Notes: a model not told the origin generated them from the letters alone. Counted from the first letter of the stretch, positions 30,003 to 38,233 are shown. The stretch: DNA of 64,000 nt from Bradyrhizobium sp. SZCCHNS1050 (GCF_032484785.1 NZ_JAUETR010000001.1:62001-126000), one strand, 5' to 3'. Program-made: numbers and translations.

Positions 30003-30479
30003 TTACCTGCCGAAAATTCCGCCCACCACGCGGTGCATCGCACCGCCGATCGCGCCGATGGGACCTCCGACATTGCGCTGATGTCGCGCGCGTCCCGTGC
30101 TGCGACGGGCTTGGCGGTCGGATTTGGCAGCCTCGGCGGCCGCGTCCATCAGGACCTTGTGCTGGGCGGCATTGAGGAAGCCGGTCGTGGGGTAGCCGCG
30201 CTCCTCCTGCCAATGGGCGAGGGCGGCGCGGGTCTGTTCGTCGAACGTCCCGTTGATCTTGGTGCCGAACCCGAGCCTGGTCAGCCCTCGTTGCACCGCG
30301 CGACGCTTCGCCTTGGTGAGGCCGATCTGGTTCTCGGCCTGCTGATTGGCGTCCTGGGCAGCGATCACGGTATCGGCGGGTGCCGACGCTTCACGAGGTG
30401 TGCTGCTCAGACCAGCGTGAGCGACCTGCGCGCTTCCGGCGATCGCTAGGAGGGACAGTGCCACGATCAAGGCGCGCAT
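30003..30479 (-). CDS. Secreted peptidoglycan-binding-like protein
   Basis: A 158-aa protein with a signal peptide (MRALIVALSLLAIAGSAQVAHA). A PG_binding_1-type helical domain follows: AVQRGLTRLGFGTKINGTFD, then EQTRAALAHWQEERGYPTTG. The C-terminus is basic and glycine-rich. It probably binds cell-wall glycan in the periplasm; no catalytic domain is present. Confidence 0.82.
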   Translation of the reverse strand: MRALIVALSLLAIAGSAQVAHAGLSSTPREASAPADTVIAAQDANQQAENQIGLTKAKRRAVQRGLTRLGFGTKINGTFDEQTRAALAHWQEERGYPTTGFLNAAQHKVLMDAAAEAAKSDRQARRSTGRARHQRNVGGPIGAIGGAMHRVVGGIFGR

Positions 30480-30506
30480 GGCCTTTCCTTCGCCGATGAT
30501 ACGTTT

Positions 30507-30734
30507 CTAGAAGAGATACAGCGCGCCGAACTGAACGATCAACATCCGGTCATGCCGCTCCGTGCGATTGCAGGGTAACTGCGGCCCGGGCGGCACGGTT
30601 CCCTGGCCCCGCGCCATTGTTCCCTCGCGTTGCACGCGGAGCACGCGATCGGAGCGCACCTGGGAGGTGTCCAGCAGTGGCCGCGATCCCGGATCGTCGT
30701 GGGCGAGCCAGCCGCGGCAGGCAAGCCGTCGCAT
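30507..30734 (-). CDS. Possible small hypothetical protein
   Basis: A 75-codon frame from ATG 30734 with acceptable GC3 but no recognised domain, no clear ribosome binding site and competing frames. It may be spurious. Confidence 0.22.
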   Translation of the reverse strand: MRRLACRGWLAHDDPGSRPLLDTSQVRSDRVLRVQREGTMARGQGTVPPGPQLPCNRTERHDRMLIVQFGALYLF

Positions 30735-30894
30735 AGCCGCGAATGCGTATCTAATTACCCTTCAACTGCTCAGAGCTCCCCATTGGGCGGCTCTTTCTGC
30801 ATGCGAAGTCAAATTTCGATTGAAAATCCAAATCGTCACATTCCTGCTGCATCGCAAAACGCTCATACCGCCATGCAATATAATCCGTTGTATC

Positions 30895-30911
30895 TGGCAT
30901 CTGGTATACGT
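30895..30911. promoter_or_regulatory. GntR-type operator, site 3 (45-aa protein gene)
   Basis: The sequence is TGGCATCTGGTATACGT. The left 13 bases equal site 2; only the last half-site is imperfect (ATACGT). TTGTAT stands one base upstream as a -35-like element. The site lies 50 bp before the ATG of the small gene. Confidence 0.65.
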
Positions 30912-30961
30912 AAATTCTCCTCAGTCAGAACGTCATACCGCCTCACTGAAGGAGACAAACC

Positions 30962-31099
30962 ATGGCCAAGACCGTCGCCCTCCCCCTCGTCCAGCCCGTG
31001 TCGCTGTTCGGCCGCCTGCTGGCGACCCTCGACCGCGTGCTGATGACCAGCGCCCGCGCCGCCAACCGCAACGGCGACCTGCCCTATTTCGGCCTCTGA
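30962..31099 (+). CDS. 45-aa conserved small protein, putative oxalate regulon member
   Basis: ATG 30962 is preceded by GAAGGAGA and the frame ends at TGA 31097-31099. The protein starts MAKTVALPLVQPVSLFGRLL and ends NGDLPYFGL. It has one amphipathic, moderately hydrophobic helix (about 8-30), then a basic stretch and no signal peptide. The gene is bracketed by GntR-type operator site 3 and a strong terminator, so it forms its own transcript. This argues for a real gene despite its size. Function is unknown; a regulator or membrane-associated helper of oxalate transport is conceivable but only inference. Confidence 0.72.
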   Translation: MAKTVALPLVQPVSLFGRLLATLDRVLMTSARAANRNGDLPYFGL

Positions 31100-31147
31100 G
31101 GCTCGGCGCGCTTCGCGCGCGCAGGCAACCCTCGAAGCCCAACCAAG

Positions 31148-31170
31148 AGCCCCGGATCTCCGGGGCTTTT
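31148..31170 (+). terminator. Rho-independent terminator after the 45-aa gene
   Basis: The stem AGCCCCGG/CCGGGGCT with a four-base ATCT loop is followed by TTTTGCTTTT. It separates the small gene from the transporter operon downstream. Confidence 0.85.
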
Positions 31171-31491
31171 GCTTTTGCGACCCCCACGCGACCTGCGACA
31201 TATTGGCCCCGTGGGCGTCCCACCCGATCTCCTCAATTGCGGTCGGTCACCTCTTCATACCAAAATCAAATCGGTCGATTTGCTGCGGATGCTCCTCTTG
31301 CTGCCTGATCCCGGCTGCCAACACAACTTTTGGCTGCATGGGCATGGCAAGGAAGTCCGGGGCTGGCGACGGCCTGAAGCTGGTCACGGTGGGGATGACA
31401 CCGGCGGGCTCGACAGGTCGGTGGTGGTTCGATTGGGCACAGCGGCCGGAAGAAGCCGTGCGCTCTCGGGAATGAAGGGGAGAAAGCGTCG
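31171..31491. other. Upstream region of the tripartite tricarboxylate transporter operon
   Basis: No gene is supported in this 321 bp. No copy of the TGGCAT...ATRCCA operator is present here, which suggests the transporter operon is not controlled like its neighbours. Confidence 0.45.
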
Positions 31492-32490
31492 ATGAAGCGT
31501 TCCGTGCGCGTGGCCGTTATGGCTGGCATCGCCCTGATGGCAGGGCATATCCCGGCTCTGGCGGGATGGGAGCCTGTCCGGCCGGTCGAGTTCATCGTTC
31601 CGGCTGGCACCGGCGGCGGTGCCGATCAGATGGCCCGGACGATCCAGGGCATCGTCACCAAGCACAACCTGATGAAGCAGCCGCTGGTCGTGATCAACAA
31701 GTCCGGTGGCGCCGGCGGCGAAGGCTTCCTCGACGTCAAGGCGTCGGCCGGCAATCCCCACAAGATCATCATCACGCTGTCGAACCTGTTCACGACGCCG
31801 CTCGCGACCGGCATTCCGTTCAACTGGAAGGACCTCACTCCCGTCGCGATGCTGGCGCTCGACGAGTTCGTGCTCTGGGTCAATGCCGAGAAGCCCTACA
31901 CCACCGCCAAGGACTACGTCGATGCGGTCAAGCAGGCCGGCGGCACCCTCAAGATGGGCGGCACCGGCTCGAAGCAGGAAGACCAGATCATCACGGTAGC
32001 CATGGAGAAGGCGACCGGCGCGAAGTTCACCTACATCCCCTACAAGGGCGGCGGCGAAGTGGCCGTGCAACTGGTGGGCAACCACATCGATTCCACCGTC
32101 AACAATCCGATCGAGGCGGTGGCGCAGTGGCGCGGCGGCAAGGTCAGGCCGCTCTGCGTGTTCGACGACAAGCCGATGGGCTTTGACGAGCCGATCACCG
32201 ACGGCAAGGCCTGGAAGGACATCCCGACCTGCAAGTCTCAGGGGCTCGACATCGAATATCTGATGCTGCGCGGCATCTTCATGTCGCCACGGGCCACCAA
32301 GGACCAGATCGAATACTACGTCGACCTGTTCAAGAAGGTGCGAGAGACGCCGGAATGGCAGGACTTCATGAAGACCGGCGCCTTCAACACCACCTTCATG
32401 ACCGGTGCGGACTACGCGAAGTGGGTCGAGACCGAAGAGAAGCGGCACGAGCTCCTGATGAAGGAAGCCGGCTTCCTGGCCTCGAACTGA
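31492..32490 (+). CDS. Tripartite tricarboxylate transporter (TTT) substrate-binding protein, TctC family
   Basis: A 332-aa exported protein with a signal peptide (MKRSVRVAVMAGIALMAG, cleaved near ALA). The TctC pattern follows: RPVEFIVPAGTGGGADQMAR, VVINKSGGAGGEGF, then YIPYKGGGEVAVQLVGNHID. It binds a small carboxylate in the periplasm and delivers it to the TctBA membrane unit encoded directly after it. The ligand is unknown; a dicarboxylate such as oxalate or a hydroxyacid would fit the neighbourhood but is inference. Confidence 0.9.
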   Translation: MKRSVRVAVMAGIALMAGHIPALAGWEPVRPVEFIVPAGTGGGADQMARTIQGIVTKHNLMKQPLVVINKSGGAGGEGFLDVKASAGNPHKIIITLSNLFTTPLATGIPFNWKDLTPVAMLALDEFVLWVNAEKPYTTAKDYVDAVKQAGGTLKMGGTGSKQEDQIITVAMEKATGAKFTYIPYKGGGEVAVQLVGNHIDSTVNNPIEAVAQWRGGKVRPLCVFDDKPMGFDEPITDGKAWKDIPTCKSQGLDIEYLMLRGIFMSPRATKDQIEYYVDLFKKVRETPEWQDFMKTGAFNTTFMTGADYAKWVETEEKRHELLMKEAGFLASN

Positions 32491-32499
32491 GCGGCTCGC

Positions 32500-32994
32500 A
32501 TGAGAAGTCACGGTGGATCGGCCGGCCCCAGCCATAAGGCGGTCGAGGCCGGCGTCACGCTCGCCATCGCGCTGTTCGGGATCATCGTGATCATCGGCAG
32601 CGTGAAGGCTGGGATCAATTGGGGCGCCGAGGGACCGCGGGCGGGGTTCTTCCCGTTCTACGTCGGCCTGCTCATCGTCGCGGCCAGCGCGATGAATGTC
32701 CGCAACACGCTGCGCGAGGACGACGGCCGTGTCTTCGCCGAATGGGGCCAGCTCCGCCAGGTCATGAGCGTGGTGGTGCCGACGGCGATCTATGTCGGCG
32801 CCCTGCCCTTCATTGGCCTCTACCTCGCGTCCATGATCTTCATCGCCTGGTTCATGCGGTGGCTCGGCAAATATGGCTGGCTCACGGTGGCAGCGGTCGC
32901 GGTCGGCACGCCGGTCGTGACCTATCTGATCTTCGAGCGCTGGTTCATGGTCCCCCTCCCCAAGGGGCCGATCGAGGATTGGCTCGGGCTCTAA
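32500..32994 (+). CDS. TTT transporter small membrane subunit, TctB family
   Basis: A 164-aa protein with four predicted helices: AGVTLAIALFGIIVIIGSV, FFPFYVGLLIVAASAM, VVVPTAIYVGALPFIGLYLA and WLTVAAVAVGTPVVTYLI. The GPRAGFFPFYVGL motif is typical for TctB. It starts nine bases after the tctC-type gene and is followed by the large subunit, so the three form one operon. Confidence 0.88.
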   Translation: MRSHGGSAGPSHKAVEAGVTLAIALFGIIVIIGSVKAGINWGAEGPRAGFFPFYVGLLIVAASAMNVRNTLREDDGRVFAEWGQLRQVMSVVVPTAIYVGALPFIGLYLASMIFIAWFMRWLGKYGWLTVAAVAVGTPVVTYLIFERWFMVPLPKGPIEDWLGL

Positions 32995-33035
32995 CAAGAA
33001 AACTCATCCGCTGAGGGTTGCAGGACCAAGCTGGC

Positions 33036-34535
33036 ATGGAAGAACTCGCCAATCTGTTTCACGGCTTCGCAGTCGCCCTCCAACCGTTCAACATCATGGT
33101 GATGATCCTCGGCATCGTGCTCGGGGTGATCATCGGCGTGCTGCCGGGACTGGGCGGCGCCAACGGCGTCGCGATCCTGCTGCCGCTGACCTTCAGCATG
33201 CCGCCGACCTCGGCGATCATCATGCTGTCCTGCATCTATTGGGGCGCGCTGTTCGGCGGCGCCATCACCTCGATCCTGTTCAACATCCCCGGCGAACCAT
33301 GGTCGGTCGCCACCACCTTCGACGGCTACCCGATGGCGCAGCAGGGCAAGGCGGGCGAGGCGCTCACGGCAGCGTTCACCTCGTCCTTCGTCGGCGCGCT
33401 GTTCGCGGTCATCATGATCACGCTGATCGCGCCGCTGGTCGCTGGCTTCGCGCTTCAGTTCGGCCCGGCCGAGAAATTCGCCGTCTATTTTCTCGCCTTC
33501 TGCAGCTTCGTCGGCCTGAGCAAGGAGCCACCCTTCAAGACGATTGCGGCGATGATGATCGGCTTCGCACTCGCGGCTGTCGGCCTGGATTCCATCACCG
33601 GCCAGCTCCGCCTCACCTTCGGCGTCACTGAACTGCTCAACGGCTTCGACTTCCTGATCGCCGTGATCGGGCTGTTCGGCATCGGCGAGATCCTGCTCAC
33701 GATGGAGGAAGGCCTGAGTTTCCGCGGCGGCAATGCGCAGATCAATCTGCGTGTCGTGCTGCACACCTGGAAGGAGATGCCGGCCTATTGGGTCACGTCG
33801 CTGCGCTCCTGCCTGATCGGCTGCTGGATGGGCATCACCCCCGCCGGCGCCACGCCGGCCTCGTTCATGAGCTACGGCATCGCCAAGCGCCTTTCCAAGC
33901 GCGGCAAGAATTTCGGCCATGGCGAGATCGAAGGCGTCGTCGCTCCGGAGACGGCAGCCCATGCGGCAGGCACGGCGGCGCTGCTGCCGATGCTGTCGCT
34001 CGGCGTGCCCGGCTCCCCCACGGCGGCGGTGCTGCTCGGCGGCCTCTTGATCTGGGGCCTGCAGCCCGGCCCGATGCTGTTCGTCGAGCAGAAGGAATTC
34101 GTCTGGGGCCTGATCGCCTCGATGTATCTCGGCAACCTCGCCGGCCTGCTCGTCGTGCTGACCTGCGTTCCGGTCTTCGCGGCGATCCTGCGCATTCCCT
34201 TCAGCATCATCGCACCGCTCATCCTCGTGCTCTGTGCCATCGGCGCCTATTCGGTGCACTCGAGCACGTTCGACGTGGTGCTGATGCTGGTGTTCGGCGT
34301 GCTCGGCTATCTGTTCAAGAAGTGCGGCTATCCGCTCGCGCCGCTGGTGCTCGCCATCGTGCTCGGCGACAAGGCCGAGGAGGCCTTCCGGCAGTCACTG
34401 CTGGGATCCCAGGGATCGCTCGCGATCTTCTTCTCCAACGGGCTGGTCGGCACCATCATGGCACTCGGGTTGATCGCGCTGTTCTGGTCGGCGATCCAGC
34501 AGGGCTACAACCGGTTGCGGGCGCTCGCCACATAA
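33036..34535 (+). CDS. TTT transporter large membrane subunit, TctA family
   Basis: A 499-aa protein with about 11-12 helices. The TctA signature is present in both halves: VIIGVLPGLGGANGVAILLP near residue 40 and later LPMLSLGVPGSPTAAVLLGG. Sodium- or proton-coupled uptake of carboxylates is the family role. ATG 33036 (MEELANLFHG) is preferred; the frame extends six codons upstream without a better ribosome site. Last gene of the operon. Confidence 0.92.
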   Translation: MEELANLFHGFAVALQPFNIMVMILGIVLGVIIGVLPGLGGANGVAILLPLTFSMPPTSAIIMLSCIYWGALFGGAITSILFNIPGEPWSVATTFDGYPMAQQGKAGEALTAAFTSSFVGALFAVIMITLIAPLVAGFALQFGPAEKFAVYFLAFCSFVGLSKEPPFKTIAAMMIGFALAAVGLDSITGQLRLTFGVTELLNGFDFLIAVIGLFGIGEILLTMEEGLSFRGGNAQINLRVVLHTWKEMPAYWVTSLRSCLIGCWMGITPAGATPASFMSYGIAKRLSKRGKNFGHGEIEGVVAPETAAHAAGTAALLPMLSLGVPGSPTAAVLLGGLLIWGLQPGPMLFVEQKEFVWGLIASMYLGNLAGLLVVLTCVPVFAAILRIPFSIIAPLILVLCAIGAYSVHSSTFDVVLMLVFGVLGYLFKKCGYPLAPLVLAIVLGDKAEEAFRQSLLGSQGSLAIFFSNGLVGTIMALGLIALFWSAIQQGYNRLRALAT

Positions 34536-34680
34536 ACTCGCCCTTGCTCCGATAGTTGAACTACAAATATCCTCTGCTGCGTCGTATTGTCGCTGCAACG
34601 ATTTGCCTTGCTTCTGCAGGCTTTTTTCATCGATCGCTGGCCTAGCAGCGGGCACGGGCTCGATGAATCCGCTTGTTTAT

Positions 34681-34697
34681 TGGCATATCATATACCA
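34681..34697. promoter_or_regulatory. GntR-type operator, site 4 (first OxlT-like gene)
   Basis: The sequence is TGGCATATCATATACCA, with half-sites TGGCAT and ATACCA. TTGTTT stands two bases upstream. The site ends 46 bp before the ATG at 34744. Confidence 0.75.
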
Positions 34698-34743
34698 AAC
34701 TCCGCATAGCTGTTAGGACAAGAATAGACAGCCTGGAGGAAAC

Positions 34744-36030
34744 ATGACGGACTTGGCTCACGCGGGGGCGCCCGCATCTGCAAGAGTAAGCGACGCCTAT
34801 CGCTGGACGCAGCTCGCGGTTGGCGTCCTGGCGATGGTGATGATCGCCAACTATCAATATGGCTGGACCTTCTTCGTCCCGGATATCGCCAAGACCTTCG
34901 GCTGGGATCGCGCGTCGATCCAGTGGGCCTTCACCCTGTTCGTGCTGTTCGAAACCTGGCTCGTGCCGGTCGAGGGCTGGTTCGTCGACAAATACGGCCC
35001 GCGCATCGTCGTGCTCGTCGGCGGCGTGCTCTGCGCGATCGGCTGGATGATCAACGCCTACGCCACCTCGCTCGACGGCTACTATCTCGGCATGATCATC
35101 GCGGGCATCGGCGCCGGCGGCGTCTACGGCACCTGCGTCGGCAACGCGCTGAAATGGTTTCCCGACAAGCGCGGCCTCGCGGCCGGCATCACCGCGGCCG
35201 GCTTCGGCGCCGGCTCGGCGCTCACCGTCGCGCCGATCCAGGCCATGATCCGCGACTCCGGCTTCCAGACCACCTTCCTGTATTTCGGTCTCGGCCAGGG
35301 CATCATCATCGTCATCCTCGCCTTCTTCCTGTTCGCGCCCAAGGAAGGCCAGGTGCCCGCGGTCACTCAGAACACCAACCTCGTCCAGAGCCGCCGCAAC
35401 TACAACCCGACCGAAGTGATCCGTCAGCCGATCTTCTGGCTGATGTACTTCATGTTCGTGATCGTCGGCGCCGGCGGCCTGATGGTGACGGCCAACCTCA
35501 AGCCGATCGCCGGCGACTGGAAGGTCGACAACATTCCGGTGACGCTGATCGGCATGACCATGACGGCGGTGACGTTCGCAGCGACCATCGACCGCGTTCT
35601 GAACGGCCTGACGCGTCCGTTCTTCGGCTGGATCTCGGACATGATCGGCCGCGAGAACACGATGTTCATCGCCTTCGGCATGGAAGGCATCGGCATCTGG
35701 GCGCTGTACATGCTGGGCCACGATCCGGTGTGGTTCGTGATCCTGTCCGGCTTCGTGTTCTTCGCCTGGGGCGAGATCTACTCGCTGTTCCCCTCGACCT
35801 GCACCGACACGTTCGGCACCAAGTTCGCCACCACCAATGCCGGCCTGCTGTACACCGCCAAGGGCACGGCAGCGCTGCTGGTGCCGATCGCGAACTACAT
35901 GCAGCAGTCGTCAGGCAATTGGGACCGCGTCTTCATCATCGCGGCCGGCGCCAACATCCTGGCATCGATCCTCGCGATCGCGGTGCTCAAGCCCTGGCGG
36001 AGGGTCGTGGTGCAGAAATCGACGCTCTGA
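34744..36030 (+). CDS. MFS transporter, oxalate:formate antiporter (OxlT)-like, paralogue 1
   Basis: A 428-aa protein with 12 predicted helices. It has the MFS motif WFVDKYGPRIVVLVGG after helix 2 and FGWISDMIGREN after helix 8, typical of the OxlT subfamily. Basic residues in membrane regions, R284/R291 (NGLTRPFFGW) and K373 (LLYTAKGTAALLVP), occupy regions comparable to the substrate-binding Arg and Lys of Oxalobacter OxlT; this alignment is by eye. It likely imports oxalate, perhaps in exchange for formate. Operator site 4 in its promoter links it to gntR-oxc-frc. It has its own terminator. Confidence 0.85.
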   Translation: MTDLAHAGAPASARVSDAYRWTQLAVGVLAMVMIANYQYGWTFFVPDIAKTFGWDRASIQWAFTLFVLFETWLVPVEGWFVDKYGPRIVVLVGGVLCAIGWMINAYATSLDGYYLGMIIAGIGAGGVYGTCVGNALKWFPDKRGLAAGITAAGFGAGSALTVAPIQAMIRDSGFQTTFLYFGLGQGIIIVILAFFLFAPKEGQVPAVTQNTNLVQSRRNYNPTEVIRQPIFWLMYFMFVIVGAGGLMVTANLKPIAGDWKVDNIPVTLIGMTMTAVTFAATIDRVLNGLTRPFFGWISDMIGRENTMFIAFGMEGIGIWALYMLGHDPVWFVILSGFVFFAWGEIYSLFPSTCTDTFGTKFATTNAGLLYTAKGTAALLVPIANYMQQSSGNWDRVFIIAAGANILASILAIAVLKPWRRVVVQKSTL

Positions 36031-36082
36031 CGCGCCCCTTCGCGCTGCAACAAAAATAAAAAAGAACGCTTCCAGATTGACG

Positions 36083-36112
36083 ACGCTCGGCATTTTGCCG
36101 AGCGTTTTCTTT
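36083..36112 (+). terminator. Rho-independent terminator after the first OxlT-like gene
   Basis: A perfect 10-bp stem ACGCTCGGCA/TGCCGAGCGT with a TTT loop is followed by TTTCTTTT. Confidence 0.88.
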
Positions 36113-36184
36113 TGCTTGGCGGACGATTTCGCTCTCGTTGCAAAGCAACATGTCGCACCCTGTGTCGCAGGCCATATTGCAGAC

Positions 36185-36201
36185 TGGAATATATTATACC
36201 A
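36185..36201. promoter_or_regulatory. GntR-type operator, site 5 (second OxlT-like gene)
   Basis: The sequence is TGGAATATATTATACCA. It deviates from the consensus only at the fourth base (A for C). TTGCAG stands two bases upstream. The site ends 72 bp before the ATG at 36274. Confidence 0.7.
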
Positions 36202-36273
36202 GAATGACTTCGTGCGCAGACGAGGAGCGCGCTCGCAGCGGCATCCTCCAAGAGAGCGCGTTAGGGAGGACAC

Positions 36274-37593
36274 ATGGTTTCCAGCACAGAGGCGACACCG
36301 CCTGTCCAGGCACAGTCCAGCGGCTTCCGCTGGCTCCAGCTCGCGATGGGCATCATCTGCATGGCGATGATCGCCAACCTGCAATATGGCTGGACACTGT
36401 TCGTCGATCCGATCGACGCGAAGTTTCACTGGGGTCGCACGGCGATCCAGCTGGCCTTCACGATCTTCGTCGTCACCGAAACCTGGCTCGTGCCGGTCGA
36501 GGCCTGGTTCGTCGACAAATACGGCCCGCGCCTCGTCATCATGTTCGGCGCCGTCATGATCTCGCTGGCATGGGTGCTGAACTCCTACGCCGACTCGCTC
36601 ACCCTGCTCTACGCCGGCGCCGTCATCGGCGGCATCGGCGCCGGTGCGGTGTACGGCACCTGCGTCGGCAATGCGCTGAAGTGGTTTCCCGACCGCCGCG
36701 GCCTCGCCGCCGGCGCCACCGCCGCGGGCTTCGGCGCGGGCGCCGCGCTGACCGTCGTGCCGATCGCCAGCATGATCGCCTCTAGCGGCTATCAGAGCGC
36801 CTTCTTCACCTTCGGCATCGGCCAGGGGCTGGTCGTGTTCGTGCTCGCGATCTTCCTGCGGCCGCCGACCCACGCCGCGCCTGCGCGCAAGAAGCAGCTC
36901 AACCTGCCGCAGAGCAAGATCGACTACACGCCACCGCAGGTGCTGCGCACGCCGATCTTCTGGATCATGTATCTGGTGTTCGTGATGGTGGCCTCCGGCG
37001 GCCTGATGACCGCCGCCCAGATCGCCCCGATCGCGCACGACTTCAAGATCGCCAACGAGCCGGTGTCGCTCGCCGGCTTCCAGATGGCAGCGCTGACGTT
37101 TGCGATCTCGCTCGACCGCATCTTCGACGGCTTCGGCCGTCCGGTGTTCGGCTGGATCTCGGATACGATCGGCCGCGAGCACACCATGTTCATCGCCTTC
37201 GGCACCGCCGCTTTGATGCTGCTGACGCTGGCGAATTACGGCCACAACCCGATCGTGTTCGTGCTCGCGACCGCGGTCTATTTCGGCGTGTTCGGCGAGA
37301 TCTACAGCCTGTTCCCGGCGACCTCGGGCGATACGTTCGGCAGCAAATATGCCGCGACCAACAACGGCATGCTCTACACCGCGAAGGGCACCGCCTCGCT
37401 CCTGGTCCCGCTCGCGAGCCTCGTCTCCGCCAAGTATGGCTGGCAGGCCGTGTTCGTGATCGGCGTTGCGCTGAATGCGACGGCGGCGCTGATGGCGCTG
37501 TTCGTGATCAAGCCGCTGCGGCGCGCCTTCATCCTCGGCAAGGAGGCGGCGGTCACCCAGACTGCGGCGCAGGACGTTCGCACCACCGCGTAA
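36274..37593 (+). CDS. MFS transporter, oxalate:formate antiporter (OxlT)-like, paralogue 2
   Basis: A 439-aa paralogue of the preceding carrier. It shares long stretches with it: NLQYGWTLFVD, TETWLVPVEAWFVDKYGPR, VYGTCVGNALKWFPD-RGLAAG, RPVFGWISDTIGRE, GEIYSLFP and LYTAKGTASLLVP. It has 12 predicted helices and the same membrane Lys. It is separately transcribed, with operator site 5 upstream and a terminator downstream. Two adjacent carriers under the same operator suggest division of labour, for example oxalate uptake versus formate export or different affinities (inference). Confidence 0.85.
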   Translation: MVSSTEATPPVQAQSSGFRWLQLAMGIICMAMIANLQYGWTLFVDPIDAKFHWGRTAIQLAFTIFVVTETWLVPVEAWFVDKYGPRLVIMFGAVMISLAWVLNSYADSLTLLYAGAVIGGIGAGAVYGTCVGNALKWFPDRRGLAAGATAAGFGAGAALTVVPIASMIASSGYQSAFFTFGIGQGLVVFVLAIFLRPPTHAAPARKKQLNLPQSKIDYTPPQVLRTPIFWIMYLVFVMVASGGLMTAAQIAPIAHDFKIANEPVSLAGFQMAALTFAISLDRIFDGFGRPVFGWISDTIGREHTMFIAFGTAALMLLTLANYGHNPIVFVLATAVYFGVFGEIYSLFPATSGDTFGSKYAATNNGMLYTAKGTASLLVPLASLVSAKYGWQAVFVIGVALNATAALMALFVIKPLRRAFILGKEAAVTQTAAQDVRTTA

Positions 37594-37619
37594 ATCACCC
37601 GCTTCTTCCCGCGACTGCA

Positions 37620-37650
37620 GGAGGCGCATTCCCATGCGCCTCCTTTTCTT
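37620..37650 (+). terminator. Rho-independent terminator after the second OxlT-like gene
   Basis: The stem GGAGGCGCAT/ATGCGCCTCC with a four-base loop is followed by TTTTCTTTT. Confidence 0.88.
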
Positions 37651-37758
37651 TTGCGCGCCGTGGATGCCAGATGCCAATCCGAGCGTGCATTTGACAGCAT
37701 CACTGACCTTATTTTCCAGACAATCTGCCCAGAAAACATCAAGATCCCAGTTGACTTC

Positions 37759-37775
37759 TGGCATAACGTATACCA
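37759..37775. promoter_or_regulatory. GntR-type operator, site 6 (CBS-domain gene)
   Basis: The sequence is TGGCATAACGTATACCA, a near-perfect palindrome. TTGACT stands two bases upstream. The site ends 38 bp before the ATG at 37814. A weaker half-site cluster (ATGCCAGATGCCA, 37664-37676) lies about 90 bp further upstream. Confidence 0.75.
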
Positions 37776-37813
37776 GACTTTCTCCTGTTCAAGACAACAA
37801 ACGGGAGGGTGCC

Positions 37814-38233
37814 ATGAAAGTCGGAGACATCCTGCGCAACAAGACGGCGCGCGTGATCACGGTGCGAATGAACGAGACCGTCGGCATCGCGGCGCAGCTG
37901 ATGCGCGCCAGCAATGTCAGCGCCCTCGTCGTGAAGGACGTCGTCCGCACGGAAGGCAACACCGCCGCCGGCATGTTCACCGAGCGCGACGTGGTGCGCG
38001 CCATCGCCGAGCACGGCGCCGCCGGCGTCACCATGAAGGTCTCGCAGCTGATCTCGCCGCAGCGGCTGATCTCCTGCAGCACCGAGGACTCGCTCGAGCA
38101 CGTGCGGCACCTGATGAACGTGCATCACATCCGCCACCTCCCGGTCATCGTCGACTTCGCGCTCGCCGGCGTCATCAGCATGCGCGACGTCTCCAGCGCC
38201 TTCGACGAAGCGGAAGCTCCGGTCGCCGCCTGA
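37814..38233 (+). CDS. Tandem CBS-domain protein, putative oxalate regulon member
   Basis: A 139-aa protein made almost only of two CBS domains. CBS1 is at about 8-65 (VITVRMNETVGIAAQLMRAS, AGMFTERDVVRAIAEHG). CBS2 is at about 80-130 (LISCSTEDSLEHVRHLMNVH, HIRHLPVIVD, LAGVISMRDVS). Such modules bind adenine nucleotides (AMP, ATP, NADH) and sense energy state. ATG 37814 follows GGGAGGG. Stand-alone CBS proteins are common, but here operator site 6 places the gene under the presumed oxalate GntR regulator. It might tune the transporters or enzymes of the pathway; this is inference. Confidence 0.88.
   Translation: MKVGDILRNKTARVITVRMNETVGIAAQLMRASNVSALVVKDVVRTEGNTAAGMFTERDVVRAIAEHGAAGVTMKVSQLISPQRLISCSTEDSLEHVRHLMNVHHIRHLPVIVDFALAGVISMRDVSSAFDEAEAPVAA

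Noticed and set aside
31171..31491. GntR-type operator before the TTT transporter operon
   Set aside because: A lone CATACCA half-site near 31257 was seen, but no TGGCAT partner lies at the required distance.
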